Assembly (NCBI GenBank): GCA_015680905.1
Contig: CM027381.1
Coordinates: forward strand, 65,213,501-65,277,500
DNA from: Coptis chinensis
Lineage: Eukaryota > Streptophyta > Magnoliopsida > Ranunculales > Ranunculaceae
Reading direction: 5' to 3'
Length of the DNA stretch: 64,000 nt
The translations under genes were made by a program, and so were the position numbers. This document shows, in pieces, positions 1 through 11,120 of this stretch (positions are counted from its first letter, which is position 1; each line of letters opens with the position of its first letter). The notes beneath the pieces are model-generated. The model saw only the letters and a list, made by a program, of their open reading frames with translations. It was not told the DNA's origin and ran no database searches.

Positions 1-125
1 GAGCGCGACCCACGCCCATCTTAGGCAAATTCCAAACGCGCCCCACGCCCAACTGCCTGGAAGTCAAGCAAGACAGGAGCGCGACCCGCGCACTTCCACA
101 GCCATTCAAGAGCGCGACCCGCGCC
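1..125 (+). repeat. CpG-rich GAGCGCGACC repeats upstream of E1 ORF
   Basis: The core GAGCGCGACC(C)RCGC occurs at about 1, 77 and 110, with a related ACGCGCCCCACGCCC near 35. The surroundings are AT-rich. Similar islands lie upstream of both env-position ORFs in E2. They may be a 5' leader or promoter element of the downstream ORF; the function is not known. Confidence 0.6.
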
Positions 126-210
126 TTGGCCTTTGCAGTCAGTTTCACTTCTGATTTTTTGTGGATTTTTCCGAGGTTGTTTCCAGTAGTCGTAGAGTGT
201 ATTTGTTGAA

Positions 211-1124
211 ATGAACTCTCCTACACTCATACCGGAGCAGTCTTTTGAAGATTTGTTCCGAAGCGACACCTATGGAGGATGGTTCCACGATAAAATCGTG
301 CAGTCAAGATGGCAGCATCTACCGGTAAGTCCTAATGACTCGTATTCACCTCAACTTACTGAATATTTCTATAATAATTCAAAGTTCTTTTGTCAACCAG
401 ATGGATAACAATGTTCTCTATCGTAGTTAATGATACGATAATGGATTTCAACAAGTTTTTTGTTGCTTTTGTTGTGGGAATGTCCATGCCTGTTCCTACA
501 AACTCATGGGGATATCTAACTAATAATGCATACCTTTATAACTATGAGTACTTTCATGAGACTTATGGGGGAGGAGTTTTTCGTGTAATGGACCGAGGGC
601 AGTATAACATAGCCCTTGGTAGCCTGTCCCTGAACGTAGGCCTTACCATGTTCTTCATTATGATGAATATTTTAGGGGATTGGCAGTTTACTTATGCAAA
701 TAATACCATTGGTTGCATTTTCCTTGCTTTAGCTGAGGGACGTTTCCTATATGACATTCCCAAGGTTTTAGTGTCTAGTCTAGCTAGAGGCCATAGTATG
801 AGGCATAAGTACCTTCTTATGCCTGTTTTGGTTTGTCGTATCATGTGCTATTTTTTCCCTGATTTCTATGCCCGCTACATGGATTGGGTTGGGGTTGAAA
901 TTATGAGACCCACCAATTGCGTTGTTCGTTCATTTCATGTTATGACTTGGCCGGGATGGAAGGTACAACCTCAATGGGTTGCTCCTTACACCCAATCAGA
1001 TTGAGTAACACTTAACAAGTTAGCGCGGGTTGATGATACATGGAGAAAGGCTTGGCAAGTTATCATGGCGAGGCAGGACGCAAAAGAACCTCGCTTTTAT
1101 GTAGAAGAGGATGATGATGCCTAA
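211..1124 (+). pseudogene. env-position ORF of E1 (putative plant transposon protein type), broken
   Basis: A reading frame starts at the ATG at 211 (MNSPTLIPEQSF...), shifts frame near 400-408, runs open to a TGA at 1002-1004, and resumes in the same frame as an acidic tail ending at 1124 (...EEDDDA). The length is about 300 codons. It is co-linear with the broken ORF at 56330-57224 (shared IPEQSF, SDTY, MDW(V), WPGW). The N-terminal layout also resembles the ORF at 58940-59320, the type often annotated in plants as 'putative plant transposon protein domain'. Such ORFs sit where env sits in Athila/Calypso elements; the function is unproven. One frameshift and one stop make this copy non-functional. 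Confidence 0.7.
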
Positions 1125-1334
1125 ATGCTGGATATGAGGTAAGTTTTTATTTTTGTTCGTGTCTGTTTATGTCCCAAGCAATTTGATCTTTGTTTTCCCC
1201 ATAACGGGTGGAACTCATATAGAGTTGCGTTTGTTTTTATTTACCTATATTATTATGTTTTAACTTTGTGTTGCAGATGTTCCAAAATTTCACGCGTTTC
1301 CATGGTATTTTTCCTACCCTTCGTATTTCTATAC

Positions 1335-1368
1335 TTTGAGGACAAAACATGCTTTTGTTTGGGGGTGG
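1335..1368 (+). other. internal polypurine-tract-like motif of E1
   Basis: TTTGAGGACAAAACATGC followed by TTTTGTTTGGGGGTGG, about 200 bp after the env-position ORF. It closely repeats the true PPT at 2896-2929 next to the LTR. The same doubled arrangement occurs in E2 and E3. Confidence 0.6.
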
Positions 1369-2895
1369 CAAAGAAACACGTGTAATTTAAGACACCTGTT
1401 AGGGTATAGATATGTACAATATGCACTTGTTTTCTAGTAAAAAAATTCAAAAAAATTAAAAATATAAATAAAAAGTTTATGCTATACACTTAGGAATACT
1501 GGTATTGTTTCTTTTTCTATAATGATAATATTCTAGAAGTTTCGCGTTAACTTTTGCATTAGAATAGTTTTTATAAACTTAGGTAATATGTAGGTAATAA
1601 TTTTTGCATATTTCTATAAATATATATTACATGAGTATCTATGATTGTTGGACAGTAAGTTTCTGAAATCTAGGCTAGTATACTTATTCTATAAATCCTG
1701 TGAGAATATAGCTTAAAGCCTTATATGAGTGATATATTTGAGAAATGACACAAGGGAGAAGTAAATTCCGAATAGAGAAATCACAAGTCCACTTGCTTGA
1801 TCACTATACCATATCCTAAGTGAGAATTTAGGCCCTCTTTGGATTGATATAGCCAGAAATTCAAACTTTATGAAATTATTTTCCGCTAGTCGCCCCTCTG
1901 AGCCTTTCTTTAGCCTTTCATAAACCGCAAATCTTTTACCCTTTTACAAAACAAAATAAAAATAAAAATTAGCCTACCCATTTTTTAATGAGTATGAGAA
2001 TAGAGATGAAATGAAGAATAGGAAAGAGAAAGACTTTGAAACCAAAAATTTGTTAGTTACTTCAAATAAGAAAAGAAAGTTTCCATCCAAATAAAATAAA
2101 AGAAAATAAAGAGTTAGAACTCCAAAACCACATAATCAAAGGAGTCAAAAGCCAAAAAAAAAAAAGGCTAAGGATGGAAACAAAGTGTAGAAGCAAAATA
2201 AAGAACAAGGTTTTCTCTAGTTACAGAATATGAAGACTCTATTATCTTAGACTAGTTCTTTTTGAATATCTATTTTCTTCATTCTTAAACCATCACCTAA
2301 TCCCCGCAACACCTAATAAAGACCTCTAGCTCAATTAGGAATAGGTTAGTATAATGGTAAGTGGCAGATGTGTTTGATCAACTTCGGCTTCCTTGTGTGT
2401 CATTAAGATTGTAAGGTAAAGTGTACCCACTGGACACTGGAGTGAGCGAAACTTGAGTGGAAAAATCAGAGTGGTTTTTTTTTCTTGACATTTATGTGAG
2501 GACCTACTTAAGGACGTTATTCCAAAGTTTCAGAAACATACCTATTATTGCATTTTATAGCATAGTTCATTATATATATGTTTATTCATAGATGATTGAT
2601 TATTATGCATATATTAGCTTAGGTTTTGATTTGATTATTCTGTATTCATTGCTAGTGAGATGGATAGATATCTAAGAATAAGTAAAAAACAATAGTTATA
2701 TTTCTTAGTCATTGTAGTATAGATGAAGTTTGTGATTACCTTCACTAGAAAACTCTCATGAGGCTATAACTTGTTCACTAGGGAATTCCTAGTGGTTTAA
2801 GCCCTTGTTGCATATGGTCAATGCAATCGCACTCAGTGAAACGAGATTAGTTAGAACTTCATTTTTGGTCACTTATTCTAATTTCTCATGTTTGC

Positions 2896-2929
2896 TTGAG
2901 GACAAGCAAAATGCTGTTTAGGGGTGGTT
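2896..2929 (+). other. polypurine tract of E1
   Basis: TTGAGGACAAGCAAAATGC followed by TGTTTAGGGGTGGT, ending directly at the LTR start TGATAAGAG. This is the expected site of plus-strand priming. Confidence 0.75.
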
Positions 2930-3163
2930 TGATAAGAGTCCAAAATTGTAGTTTTAACCTCTTAACAATATTGCTTTTAGACCAATTATGTGATTAATAA
3001 ATAAGAGTTAGTGTTGTTTACGTGTTTTTATGTATTTTAGGCATTGGAGTCAATTGTGTGCAAAAATGTGTCCCTTTTGCGAGATAAAGGAGAAAAGGTT
3101 GGTTGCTAAGAAGTTCTATGATTAAAGGCCAAGATTCAATGAGAAAAAGCCTTTTTAAATCCC

Positions 3164-3190
3164 GGTCAAAGCTGAAAAGTCAAAGTCAAC
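3164..3190 (+). promoter_or_regulatory. GTCAA (W-box core) cluster in E1 U3
   Basis: Three GTCAA cores within 27 bp, about 290 bp upstream of the TATA box. GTCAA is the complement of the WRKY-binding core TTGAC. A regulatory role is inferred only. Confidence 0.4.
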
Positions 3191-3480
3191 GCGAGCAGAA
3201 ATAGCGCACAAAAGTTAACAGAACTTCTATAGGTCGTAGCTTTAGACTTAGACCTCGGAATTAGGCCTACCATATGTCAAAATGACCGGCTCGAAACGAG
3301 ATTTCTAATGGTCTAGGCCTTAATCCAATCAAAGGAGTAAAAGTAGATGAAAAGATTGTTGAAGTCATTTCCAATAGAAAACCCATTTGTGGACTGAAGT
3401 AACGATGTTTTGGGCTCGATTTTATGGCCCAAAACATGGCTCCAAAGCCCATGCACGATTTTGTAGACCTAGACCTCTTC

Positions 3481-3489
3481 TATATAAAG
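3481..3489 (+). promoter_or_regulatory. TATA box of E1 LTR
   Basis: TATATAAAG in the middle of the LTR, a typical position for the U3/R promoter. The equivalent motif occurs in the E2 LTR near 53950 on the minus strand. Confidence 0.55.
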
Positions 3490-4332
3490 AGGACTAAGGC
3501 ATAACTCTAGATATATAGTTAGTTATCCATAAATTTAGATTATACTTAATTAATTAGTCAGTACTTAGTTTTTAATACAGTTTTGAATCATTAGACTCTC
3601 TGTCAATTAGATTAATAAAGTAATTATTATTCTTTCAATAATGTCTTATTCTTATTGTTCTTATTCTATGAATGATAGTTTGATTGAGGAAGATTCGATG
3701 AAAACTTGATTGTGTTAGCATAGAAATAGTTGTAATAATCTATTCTACTCTCGAAAGTAATTAGTTCACCATGAGAATGGATTTAATTGCTTCACATGCT
3801 AATTATTAGTTGGTAGAGATTGTTATGAATAATTAGGAATTAGAAATACCCAAGCTTACATAAAAACGTAAAGATTAGGATTACAACAAATTCTATGCTA
3901 GTTTATTAAGTTAAATTCAAGGTGGAATCAAATTCCCTTAATTCCTTCCCATATTCACATCGTAGTATTGAATAGCCGTAGTTTAAATCATAACATCAAA
4001 ATTAGTTAAATTACCGTCTTACCGTAATTTCATTTCATTACTCTCATCGATTTTGTTAGAATTATATAAACTAGGAAACGTTACATCTAAACGAGCTAGG
4101 AGTGGAACGAATTATCTATTCCAATTATATTCTGATTCACGAGAGTAGAACTTTGATCAATAGTGTAAACATCATTTAGTTTTACTTATTCTAGCATAAC
4201 TAGTTAAGAGTAGGTAAAACTATAGTTTTTACGTTTATCACCAAGATATAGTAAATCATTAAAAGCTTGACTTATCCTGGGTGTCACGGTAGATATGCAC
4301 TGTCTTATATAGGAATGGGTTAGAGTATAGTA

Positions 4333-6200
4333 TTACTCTTCAGTGCTCACTAAGTCACAGACATAATTCAGTTGGCCCATTGAACCTAGATCTTGGGATC
4401 TCCAGTAAACTAGGTTGGCTTTTCCATTATGAGGACTCTTGGTTAAAGGCTTTAAGCCCATTCCCCTTGATAATCTTTCCACTTGCTCTCTTGTTAAACA
4501 TTTTGTAAGTGGATCCGCAATGTTATCTTTTGACCCTACATAGTCGATTGAGATAACTCCATTTGAGAGCAATTGTCTAACGGTGTTATGTCTACGACGG
4601 ATGTGTCGAGACTTTCCGTTATACATGCTACTCTCTACTCTACCAATAACAGATTACTTATCACAGTGTATATACACTGCTATCATAGGTTTAGCCCAGT
4701 TTGGAATATCCTCTAAGAAATTTTGAAGCCACTTTGCTTCTTCTCTAGCCTTGTCCAATGCTATGAATTCTGATTCCATAGTGGACCTCGCTATGCACGT
4801 TTGTTTTGAGGATTTCTAAGAAACAGCTGCACCTCCAAGTGTAAAGACATATCCACTTGTGGACTTTGAGTCTTTAGTGTTAGATATCCAATTAGCATCG
4901 CAGTACCCTTTTAGAATTGAATGGCTGGATATCTTGTATAGTGCAGACCAAAATTCTGAGTATACTTTAAGTATCCCAAAACTCTCAGTATGGCAGTCTA
5001 ATGATCTCTGCCAGGATTACTCATATATCGACTTAGCTTACTTATAGAGTATGCTATGTCAAGTCTTGTACAATTCATGACATACATTAAACTGCCAAGT
5101 ATACGAGAGTACTCTAGTTGAGATATGCTACCTCTAGTATTTTTGTCTAAATGAAGATTTACATCAACTGGTGATCTTTTTGGTGTGATGTTATATTTCT
5201 TGAACTTTTCAAGAATCATCTCAATGTAATGAGATTGTGATAGAACAAGTCCATCCTCCATCCTAGAGATCTTAATTCCTAGGATAACATTAGCGACACC
5301 TAAATTTTTCATGTCAAACTTACTAGACAACATTTATTTGGTAGATTTTATGACATCCATATTACTACCCAAAATTAGCATATCGTCTACATAGAGACAA
5401 ACAATAACACATCCCTTTTGAGTGCTTTTGACATAGACACACTTGTTACACTCATTTATTTTGAAACCGTTTGACAACATTTCATTGTCAAATTTCTCAT
5501 GACATTGCTTAGGTGCTTGCTTTAATCCATATAAGGATTTAACAAGCTTGCAAACTTTCCTTTCTTGTCCAGGAGCAATAAACCCTTCGGGTTGTTCCAT
5601 GTATATTTCTTCAACTAACTCACAATTTAAGAATGTCGTATTTACATCCATTTGATGTATCTCAAATCCATGTATTGATGTTATTGCTATTAACATCTTT
5701 ATGGAAGTTATTCTTGTAACTGGAGAGTAAGTATCAAAATAATCCAATCCTTCCTTTTGTATAAAGCCTTTGACCACAAGTCTAGCTTTATACTTGTCGA
5801 TTAATCCATCAGTCTTAAATTTCTTTGTGAATACCCACTTATATCCCAAAGTCTTGGAACCTGGTGGTAAATCCACCAATTCCCATGTATAACTTTGCAT
5901 TATGGATTCAATCTTGTTATTTATTGCTTCTTTCCAATAAGTAGCTCCTGGAGATGACATCACCTTCTTGAACGTTTGATGATTATTTTCCAACAAGTAT
6001 GTTATAAAATTAGGTCCAAAAGACGTTGACGTCCTTGACCTTTTGCTACGTCTAGGTTCCTCCTCAATTTCGCTTTGTGTAGGATGGTTACTAGTTATAG
6101 CATCTAAAGTTCTCTTTGTTGAACTTGGCTCTATACACATGTTATATGGAAATGCATTTTCAAAGAATGAAGCATTCCTTGACTCAATAAAAATTAACAT
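4333..6200 (-). pseudogene. C1 reverse transcriptase and RNase H
   Basis: The copia RT starts near 5990 (ATYWKEAINNK...), with the second-block YKARLVVKGF motif and the catalytic YVDD at about 5375-5390. RT continues in a second frame at 4998-5333 (MLSSKFDMKNLG...). The RNase H tail at 4333-4626 keeps DNIADPLTK. At least two frameshifts or stops interrupt it, around 5333 and across 4630-5000. In an active element the enzyme copies RNA to cDNA in the virus-like particle. Confidence 0.85.
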
Positions 6201-6215
6201 GTATATCTTGAATCT

Positions 6216-7562
6216 CTAATTTATAAACCAAAAATGATATGTACTACTATTGTTTGTATATCCAATGAATACACAATCAATAGTCTTGGGTCCTATCTTC
6301 ACCTTCTTAGGTTTAGGGACTTCCACTTTAGCAAGACAACCCCACACTTTTAAGAATTCGTAGGAAGTTTGATGACCTATCCACAATTTGTATGGTGTTG
6401 TAAGTGTCTTCTTGTTAGGAATCTTGTTGAGAATGTAATTGGTGGAAAGCAAAGCTTCCCCCCCCACAAATTCTAGGGTAAATCAGAACTTAACAACATA
6501 GCATTCATCATCTCTTTTAGAGTTCGGTTTTTGCGTTCTGCAATACCGTTTGATTGAGGTGCATAAGGAGCTGTAGTTTGATGAATGATTCCATGTTCAG
6601 AACATAAACCTTCAAAAGGTGATTCATATTCACCTCCTCTATCACTCCTTCTAGCCTTAATCTTTTTGCTTAGTTGATTTTCAACTTCATTTTTATTGTG
6701 TTTGAACAATTCAATTGTCTCATCTTTACTTCTCAACAAATAAACATAACTATATCTAGTGCTACCGTCAATAAAAGTAATGAAATACTTTTTACCACCT
6801 CTAGTTTGCACGTACTTAAGATCACATATCTCTGTGTGTATTAAGTATAGAGGTTAAGTACTTCTTTCAATGGAATGAAAGGATGATCTGGTCAACTTGG
6901 ATTTTACACAAGTTTCACATTTATGTTGTGGGTCTATTTTTATCTTTGGTATATAGTCCAAATTAATTAATCTATGCAAAGTATCATAATTAACATGTCC
7001 TAATCTACCGACCATGCCATAGATGTGAAGACTCAATCAAGTAAACAAAAGATTCAACTTTATTGGCGCTCTTTGGCACAATAGTAAAACAAGACATCCT
7101 AAAGAGCCCATCCTGAAGATAACCCTTACCCACGAATACATTTTTCTTAGTTAGTACAAATTTATCAGAAACAAAGACTAACTTAAAGCTATTCTTGCTT
7201 AGCAGCGACCCAGAAACCAAGTTCTTGCGAATGTCAGGCACATAGAGCACCTCATTTAGAGTTAGTTCCTTCCTAGAAGTCAACCTCATCACCACCTTTC
7301 CTTTGCCTTCAACCTTGGACGCAGAAGAGTTTCCCATAAAGAGTTGTTTTTCCTTTTCTACAACATGATAAGTGGTGAACATCGACTTGTTGGAGCATAT
7401 GTGGCGAGTAGCACCAGTATCCACCCACCATTCCCTTTCATTTCTAATCATGAGACATTTAGAAACCACAACAGATAGGCTCATGTCATTAACATTGTCA
7501 GAAAGCGTGTCTATTGTCACATTTGCTTCAGTCCTTTGCTTCTTGTACTTTTTTGGCTTGCG
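6216..7562 (-). pseudogene. C1 protease and integrase
   Basis: The aspartic protease core is WWVDTGATRH (DTGA at about 7410-7421). The GAG-pre-integrase segment is near 7000-7030 (HLWHG.. / GRLGHVNYDTL). The integrase core at 6473-6830 has SDRGGEYES and AERKNRTL for the second Asp and the Glu. The first catalytic Asp seems replaced by Glu (HTEICD instead of HTDxC). The integrase C-terminal part follows at 6216-6467. Frames change near 7030, 6850 and 6470. Confidence 0.8.
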
Positions 7563-8378
7563 ACATTCACTTGCCTTATATCCAGCCTTCCCATAGTTGT
7601 AGCACTTGCCCTTGAACTTAGTAGGCATACTACTCTCTTCGCCTTGAGCTTTGTCTTGGCGCTTCCTCTTTCCCTTAGCACTTGATCCTTCCACAACATT
7701 ACCCTTTGCCACCATGGGATCATTGCCCTTCTTCTCAGATAGATGGTTATCTTCCTCTATCCTTAGACGGACAATCAATTCTTCAAGATTTATATCTTTG
7801 CGTTTATGCTTAAGATAATTCTTAAAATCCTTCCAAGATGGTGGTAATTTCTCAATCATAGCAGCCACTTGGAACGATTCTCCTAGGGTCATTCCTTCAG
7901 GAATGACATCATGGAGGATTACTTGAAGTTTTTGGACTTGGCTTATGACGGTCTTACTATCCATCATTTTGAAACAAGAAATCTACCAACTATGAATTTC
8001 TTCATGCCAGCATCTTCACTCTTGTATTTCTTGTCCAACGAATCCCAAAGTTCCGTAGCAGTCTTGAATACACTATACACATTGTATAATGAGTCAGCTA
8101 ACCCGCTGAAGACATAATTTCTACACAAGAAATCAGCATGAAACCAAGCATCCTGCTTGTCCAAAACCTTCTCCTTGTCGGTTTCATCAGGGCTTACATC
8201 AGGAGCCTTATCCCACAAAAACCTTGCCAAGTTAAGGGTGGTTAGATAGAAGAGCATCTTCTATTGCCAGCGACTTGAAATTAGTTCCATTAAACTTTTC
8301 AGGCTTCTCCCCATGAGGAACAGAATGGGGAATAGCAGTAGGAACAGTAACAGCAGGAGTAACTAGTGGTGTTGCCAT
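7563..8378 (-). pseudogene. C1 Gag with degenerate zinc knuckle
   Basis: The start ATG is at 8378 (MATPLVTPAV...). Frameshifts near 8270 and 7968 split the ~270-codon gag. The central UBN2-type capsid region is recognisable (FLWDKAPDV..., [14 protein letters not shown]). The zinc knuckle at 7563-7604 reads CYNYGKAGYKASEC: the second Cys and the His of CX2CX4HX4C are both Tyr, so RNA binding would be lost. Confidence 0.8.
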
Positions 8379-8579
8379 ATTCTAAAATACAACTACACTT
8401 TGTTATTCCTTTAAATCAAAATAGAAACAAATTCTGTTCGGTAAAGAAGAAGAAGGAAAAGAGATCTGCCTTAAGTTGTTATACAACTTAATTGTACTTA
8501 CTCTTTACCAATTACGAAACTATACAAACATTTTGTCTTGTATGTGTCTTGTACTTCTTAGTTAAATCCGAGCCTAGTA

Positions 8580-9045
8580 TAGATACACTATGTCCTTAAG
8601 ACAGATTTTCCCCCTCACGGTGCTTGAAGGTTGATGGGAAACTGTCTTCCAAGATAGAACGGATTTCCTTCTATAGAAAGCTAGCACTTTAATTCTACAG
8701 AATCAGTGAACACAACATAGTATTTGACTAAGAACAGAGGGAGAAGAGAAAGATCAGAACTCTGTGTAATCTGGTGTGTCTTTCTCTCCAAATTCATCCA
8801 CTATTTATAGGTGAGTGGTGCCTCTTCGAAACAACATAGTGACTATTGGGAAAAAGTAAGCAACTCTTTGAAAAGTCACATGTTTCGAAAGGACACACCA
8901 TTTCAGCATAAAGCACTGTTTCGAACCAGTGCCTATTTCGAAAGGTCACACCTTTTCGGCATGATGCACTGTTTCGAACCAGTGCACATTTCGAAAGGTC
9001 GCACCTTTTTGGCATAATGCACTATTTCGAACTAGTGCACCCTTT
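8580..9045 (-). repeat. partial 5' LTR of C1
   Basis: The sequence upstream of gag has a TATA box (8800-8818, CTATAAATAG on minus) and a tandem U3 repeat, as expected of an LTR. The inner boundary is approximate. The outer part is replaced at 9045/9046 by the C2 3' LTR. Confidence 0.5.
8860..9045 (-). repeat. 53-bp tandem repeat with palindromes in C1 U3
   Basis: A unit containing GCACTGTTTCGAACCAGTGC (an imperfect palindrome) starts at 8913, 8966 and 9019, a period of exactly 53 bp, with a partial unit before. Each unit also carries TTTCGAAAGG. The position upstream of the TATA box suggests duplicated enhancer units. Confidence 0.75.
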
Positions 9046-9276
9046 TGATAAATTAGAGAGAGAGATTTGAGAATATTTACTTGATTGATTTCCAATGAGA
9101 TTATAATGGTTTATATAAAGATTACAAGTTCCTAAAATAGGAATAAACACAAACGGTGCGAGTCTGTACAAACACAAGCGGTGGATTTCTAAACAGGACG
9201 CGAGGCGTGGGCGCACTCTAATTGTGACTTGAATAGATCGAGCACGTGCGTGCTCTGTACTCTGACATACAGAACA
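9046..9276 (-). repeat. 3' LTR of C2 (231 bp)
   Basis: On minus it reads TGTTCTGTATG ... AATTTATCA. It matches 15023-15248 along its length with scattered differences and two CpG-rich stretches. The adjoining PPT at 9285-9304 (minus AACTTGAGGGGGAGTATT) fixes the boundary. Confidence 0.88.
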
Positions 9277-9299
9277 ACTTTTAATACTCCCCCTCAAGT

Positions 9300-9872
9300 T
9301 GGAGAGTGAATGTCAAGAACTCCCAACTTGCAAATTAATCTTAGAAATGTGTCCTTGCCGAGAGGTTTAGTGAAGGCGTCAGCCACCTAATCTGAGGATG
9401 GAATGAATGTAGGAGATAGTAACTTGGCCTGTATCTTGTCGCATAAGAAATGACAGTTCAATTCGATGTGGTTCGTTTGTTCATGAAAAACTGGATTTTG
9501 AGAGAGATGGAGGGCGACCTGATTGTCGCTGAACATGTTCATCGGAGAAGGATGAGAGACGCCTAAGTCATGCATAAGATACTTCAACCATTAAAGTTCA
9601 CACTCAAGGGTAGCCATGGAATGATATTCGGTTTCAGCAGAAGAACGGGATACAGTGCTCTGTTTCTTAGTTTTCCAGGATATAGAGCTAGAACCAAGAA
9701 AAGTGCAATAACCACTAGTAGAACGCGAGTGACAGGGCAGCCAGCCTAATCAGAGTCACAGAAACCAGAGATGTATAAAGAACTATTAGCAAATAAGAGA
9801 ATCCCTTTGTTGATAGAACCTTTAAGGTAGCGGAGTATACGATGAGCAACATCTAGATGTGGAGTCTGTGGA
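9300..9872 (-). pseudogene. C2 RNase H, 3' part
   Basis: Copia RNase H: HLDVAHRILRYLKGS next to the solo-LTR junction at 9872, then FSDNQVALHLSQNPVFHEQTNHIELNCH (9387-9587) and a terminal DAFTKPLG segment. It is split from RT by the LTR insertion, and the reading frame is broken near 9750 and 9600. Confidence 0.82.
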
Positions 9873-11115
9873 TGATAACTGTTAAATGTATAGTCTACCT
9901 ACGAAATGAACGATGAATTCCAAACGTAAGTAAACTAAACTATTCTTTTTGTTACTTATTTATCAAAGTTTTCTTCTACTCTCGATCCTATGAGATATAG
10001 TGGAGTAAAGTGATTCGTTCCACTCTTAGTCCTTCCGTACCTTGTTTTCTAGTCTCAATACTCTACTTAAAGTCAATGAGAGCTTTTACTGAAAAGGGGA
10101 CTACTCTGATGCAACTACCCACCTAAATGCAAAGTCGGTTATCGAATATTGCTACGGTGATTCTATGATAAGGAGTTAGAGGGGATTGATTCCACCTTAA
10201 CTCAACTTAATCCACTAACGACGAAATCTATGAGAACAAAGCGGTTCTTCCTATCCCCTAATTACAATTTCTACCAATTAATAACTAGCATGTGAACAAT
10301 TAAACCCATTCTCATGGTGAACTAATTATTTAAAAGTGGAATAGAAATTTGTTTCATCAAGGCTTCTCAACCCCTCTAATGGAGGTTTAGCCTTGAATCA
10401 TTCCGAAATCATTTCCATTTAAATTAAATCTAAACATAATATAAAGCATTGAAATTTACTAATTTAAACAATAATGAAATCTAAATTAATGAGTCCGGAA
10501 TGAAATAAGAACAAGAATTGAAATTAGATCTAGAAATGGAAATGACAAAATCGAGATTGATAAAAAAATACTACTTTATTGATCTAATCAAATGAAGAAC
10601 AAGATCCAAAGGTTTAATCTAATAAATGATTTGAAACTAATTAAATAAAACAATTAAATCTAGATCTAGAAGCTATTTTAATGGCTACTTTCTATTCTAA
10701 GCTATCTACCTAACCTAACTGCCATTGACTCCATTAACACTGAGTCAAGCTTTTGTTTTTATACATCCAGATCCAAAAATCGTGCATGGGCTTGGAGCCA
10801 TGTTTTGGGCCAGAGAATCAAAAACCCAATAAGTTGGCTTCCACAGACTTTTCGTCCACTTCTTCTGATTGGGTCAAGGCTTGGATCATTGCAAAGCTTT
10901 TCCGAGAGGTAGGCCTCAATCCGAGGTCTGAGTCCAAAGATATGGCATTCGAAGTTCAACTTTTGCTCCTTTATCTAAAGATTTACGTAATGGACTTTGA
11001 AGCCCGAAATGCATAAAAACACGTAATCGTATATTAACTCTTACTTATTATTCACATAATTGGTCTAACAGTATGATTATTAAGGGGTTAAAACTACAGT
11101 TTTGGGCTCTTATCA
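9873..11115 (-). repeat. gypsy solo LTR inserted in C2 (1,243 bp)
   Basis: On minus it starts TGATAAGAGCCC and ends in TTATCA, the same family as the E1 3' LTR (2930-4240). Direct GTGGA copies at 9868-9872 and 11116-11120 are a perfect 5-bp TSD. The RNase H reading resumes across the site. A TATA-like TATAAAAAC lies near 10755. The internal region was lost by LTR-LTR recombination. Confidence 0.93.
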
Positions 11116-11120
11116 GTGGA

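Larger units (their letters stand above)
1125..2929 (+). other. E1 3' non-coding region
   Basis: About 1.8 kb of AT-rich DNA without a convincing ORF. It is homologous in reverse orientation to 54505-56300 (E2) and to 39689-40174 plus 49244-50600 (E3): shared blocks include a gagtgagcgaa-like segment near 2440, the ACTAGGGAATTCCTAGTGG area near 2778, and the TTTGCTTGAGGACAAGC end. It belongs to the spacer between the last ORF and the 3' LTR. Confidence 0.65.
1..4240 (+). mobile_element. Athila-like Ty3/gypsy retrotransposon E1, 3' portion
   Basis: This is the 3' end of an LTR retrotransposon whose gag-pol lies left of the window. In order it holds a CpG-rich leader, an env-position ORF homologous to one in E2 (56330-57224), a long AT-rich non-coding stretch with two polypurine motifs, and a 3' LTR running from TGATAAGAG to TTATCA. 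The Athila assignment rests on homology of ORF, spacer and LTR architecture with E2, which carries an Athila-type pol. It abuts copia element C1 at 4240/4241, so E1 probably inserted into C1; the 5' LTR and first TSD copy are outside the window. Confidence 0.8.
2930..4240 (+). repeat. 3' LTR of E1 (1,311 bp)
   Basis: Starts TGATAAGAGTCC and ends ACGTTTATCA, the TG...CA convention. It contains GTCAA repeats at 3164-3190, a TATA box at 3481-3489 and a block (3770-3850) shared with the solo LTR at 9873-11115 and the LTR fragment at 60480-61007. The following five bases are CCAAG; the matching TSD copy would be outside the window. Confidence 0.85.
4241..9045 (-). mobile_element. decayed Ty1/copia retrotransposon C1
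   Basis: Minus-strand copia order is preserved: gag, zinc knuckle, protease, integrase, RT, RNase H (8378 down to 4333), preceded by the inner part of a 5' LTR. The 3' end is cut at 4240 by the E1 LTR and the 5' LTR is cut at 9045 by copia C2. Several frameshifts and stops show it is inactive. Confidence 0.88.
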
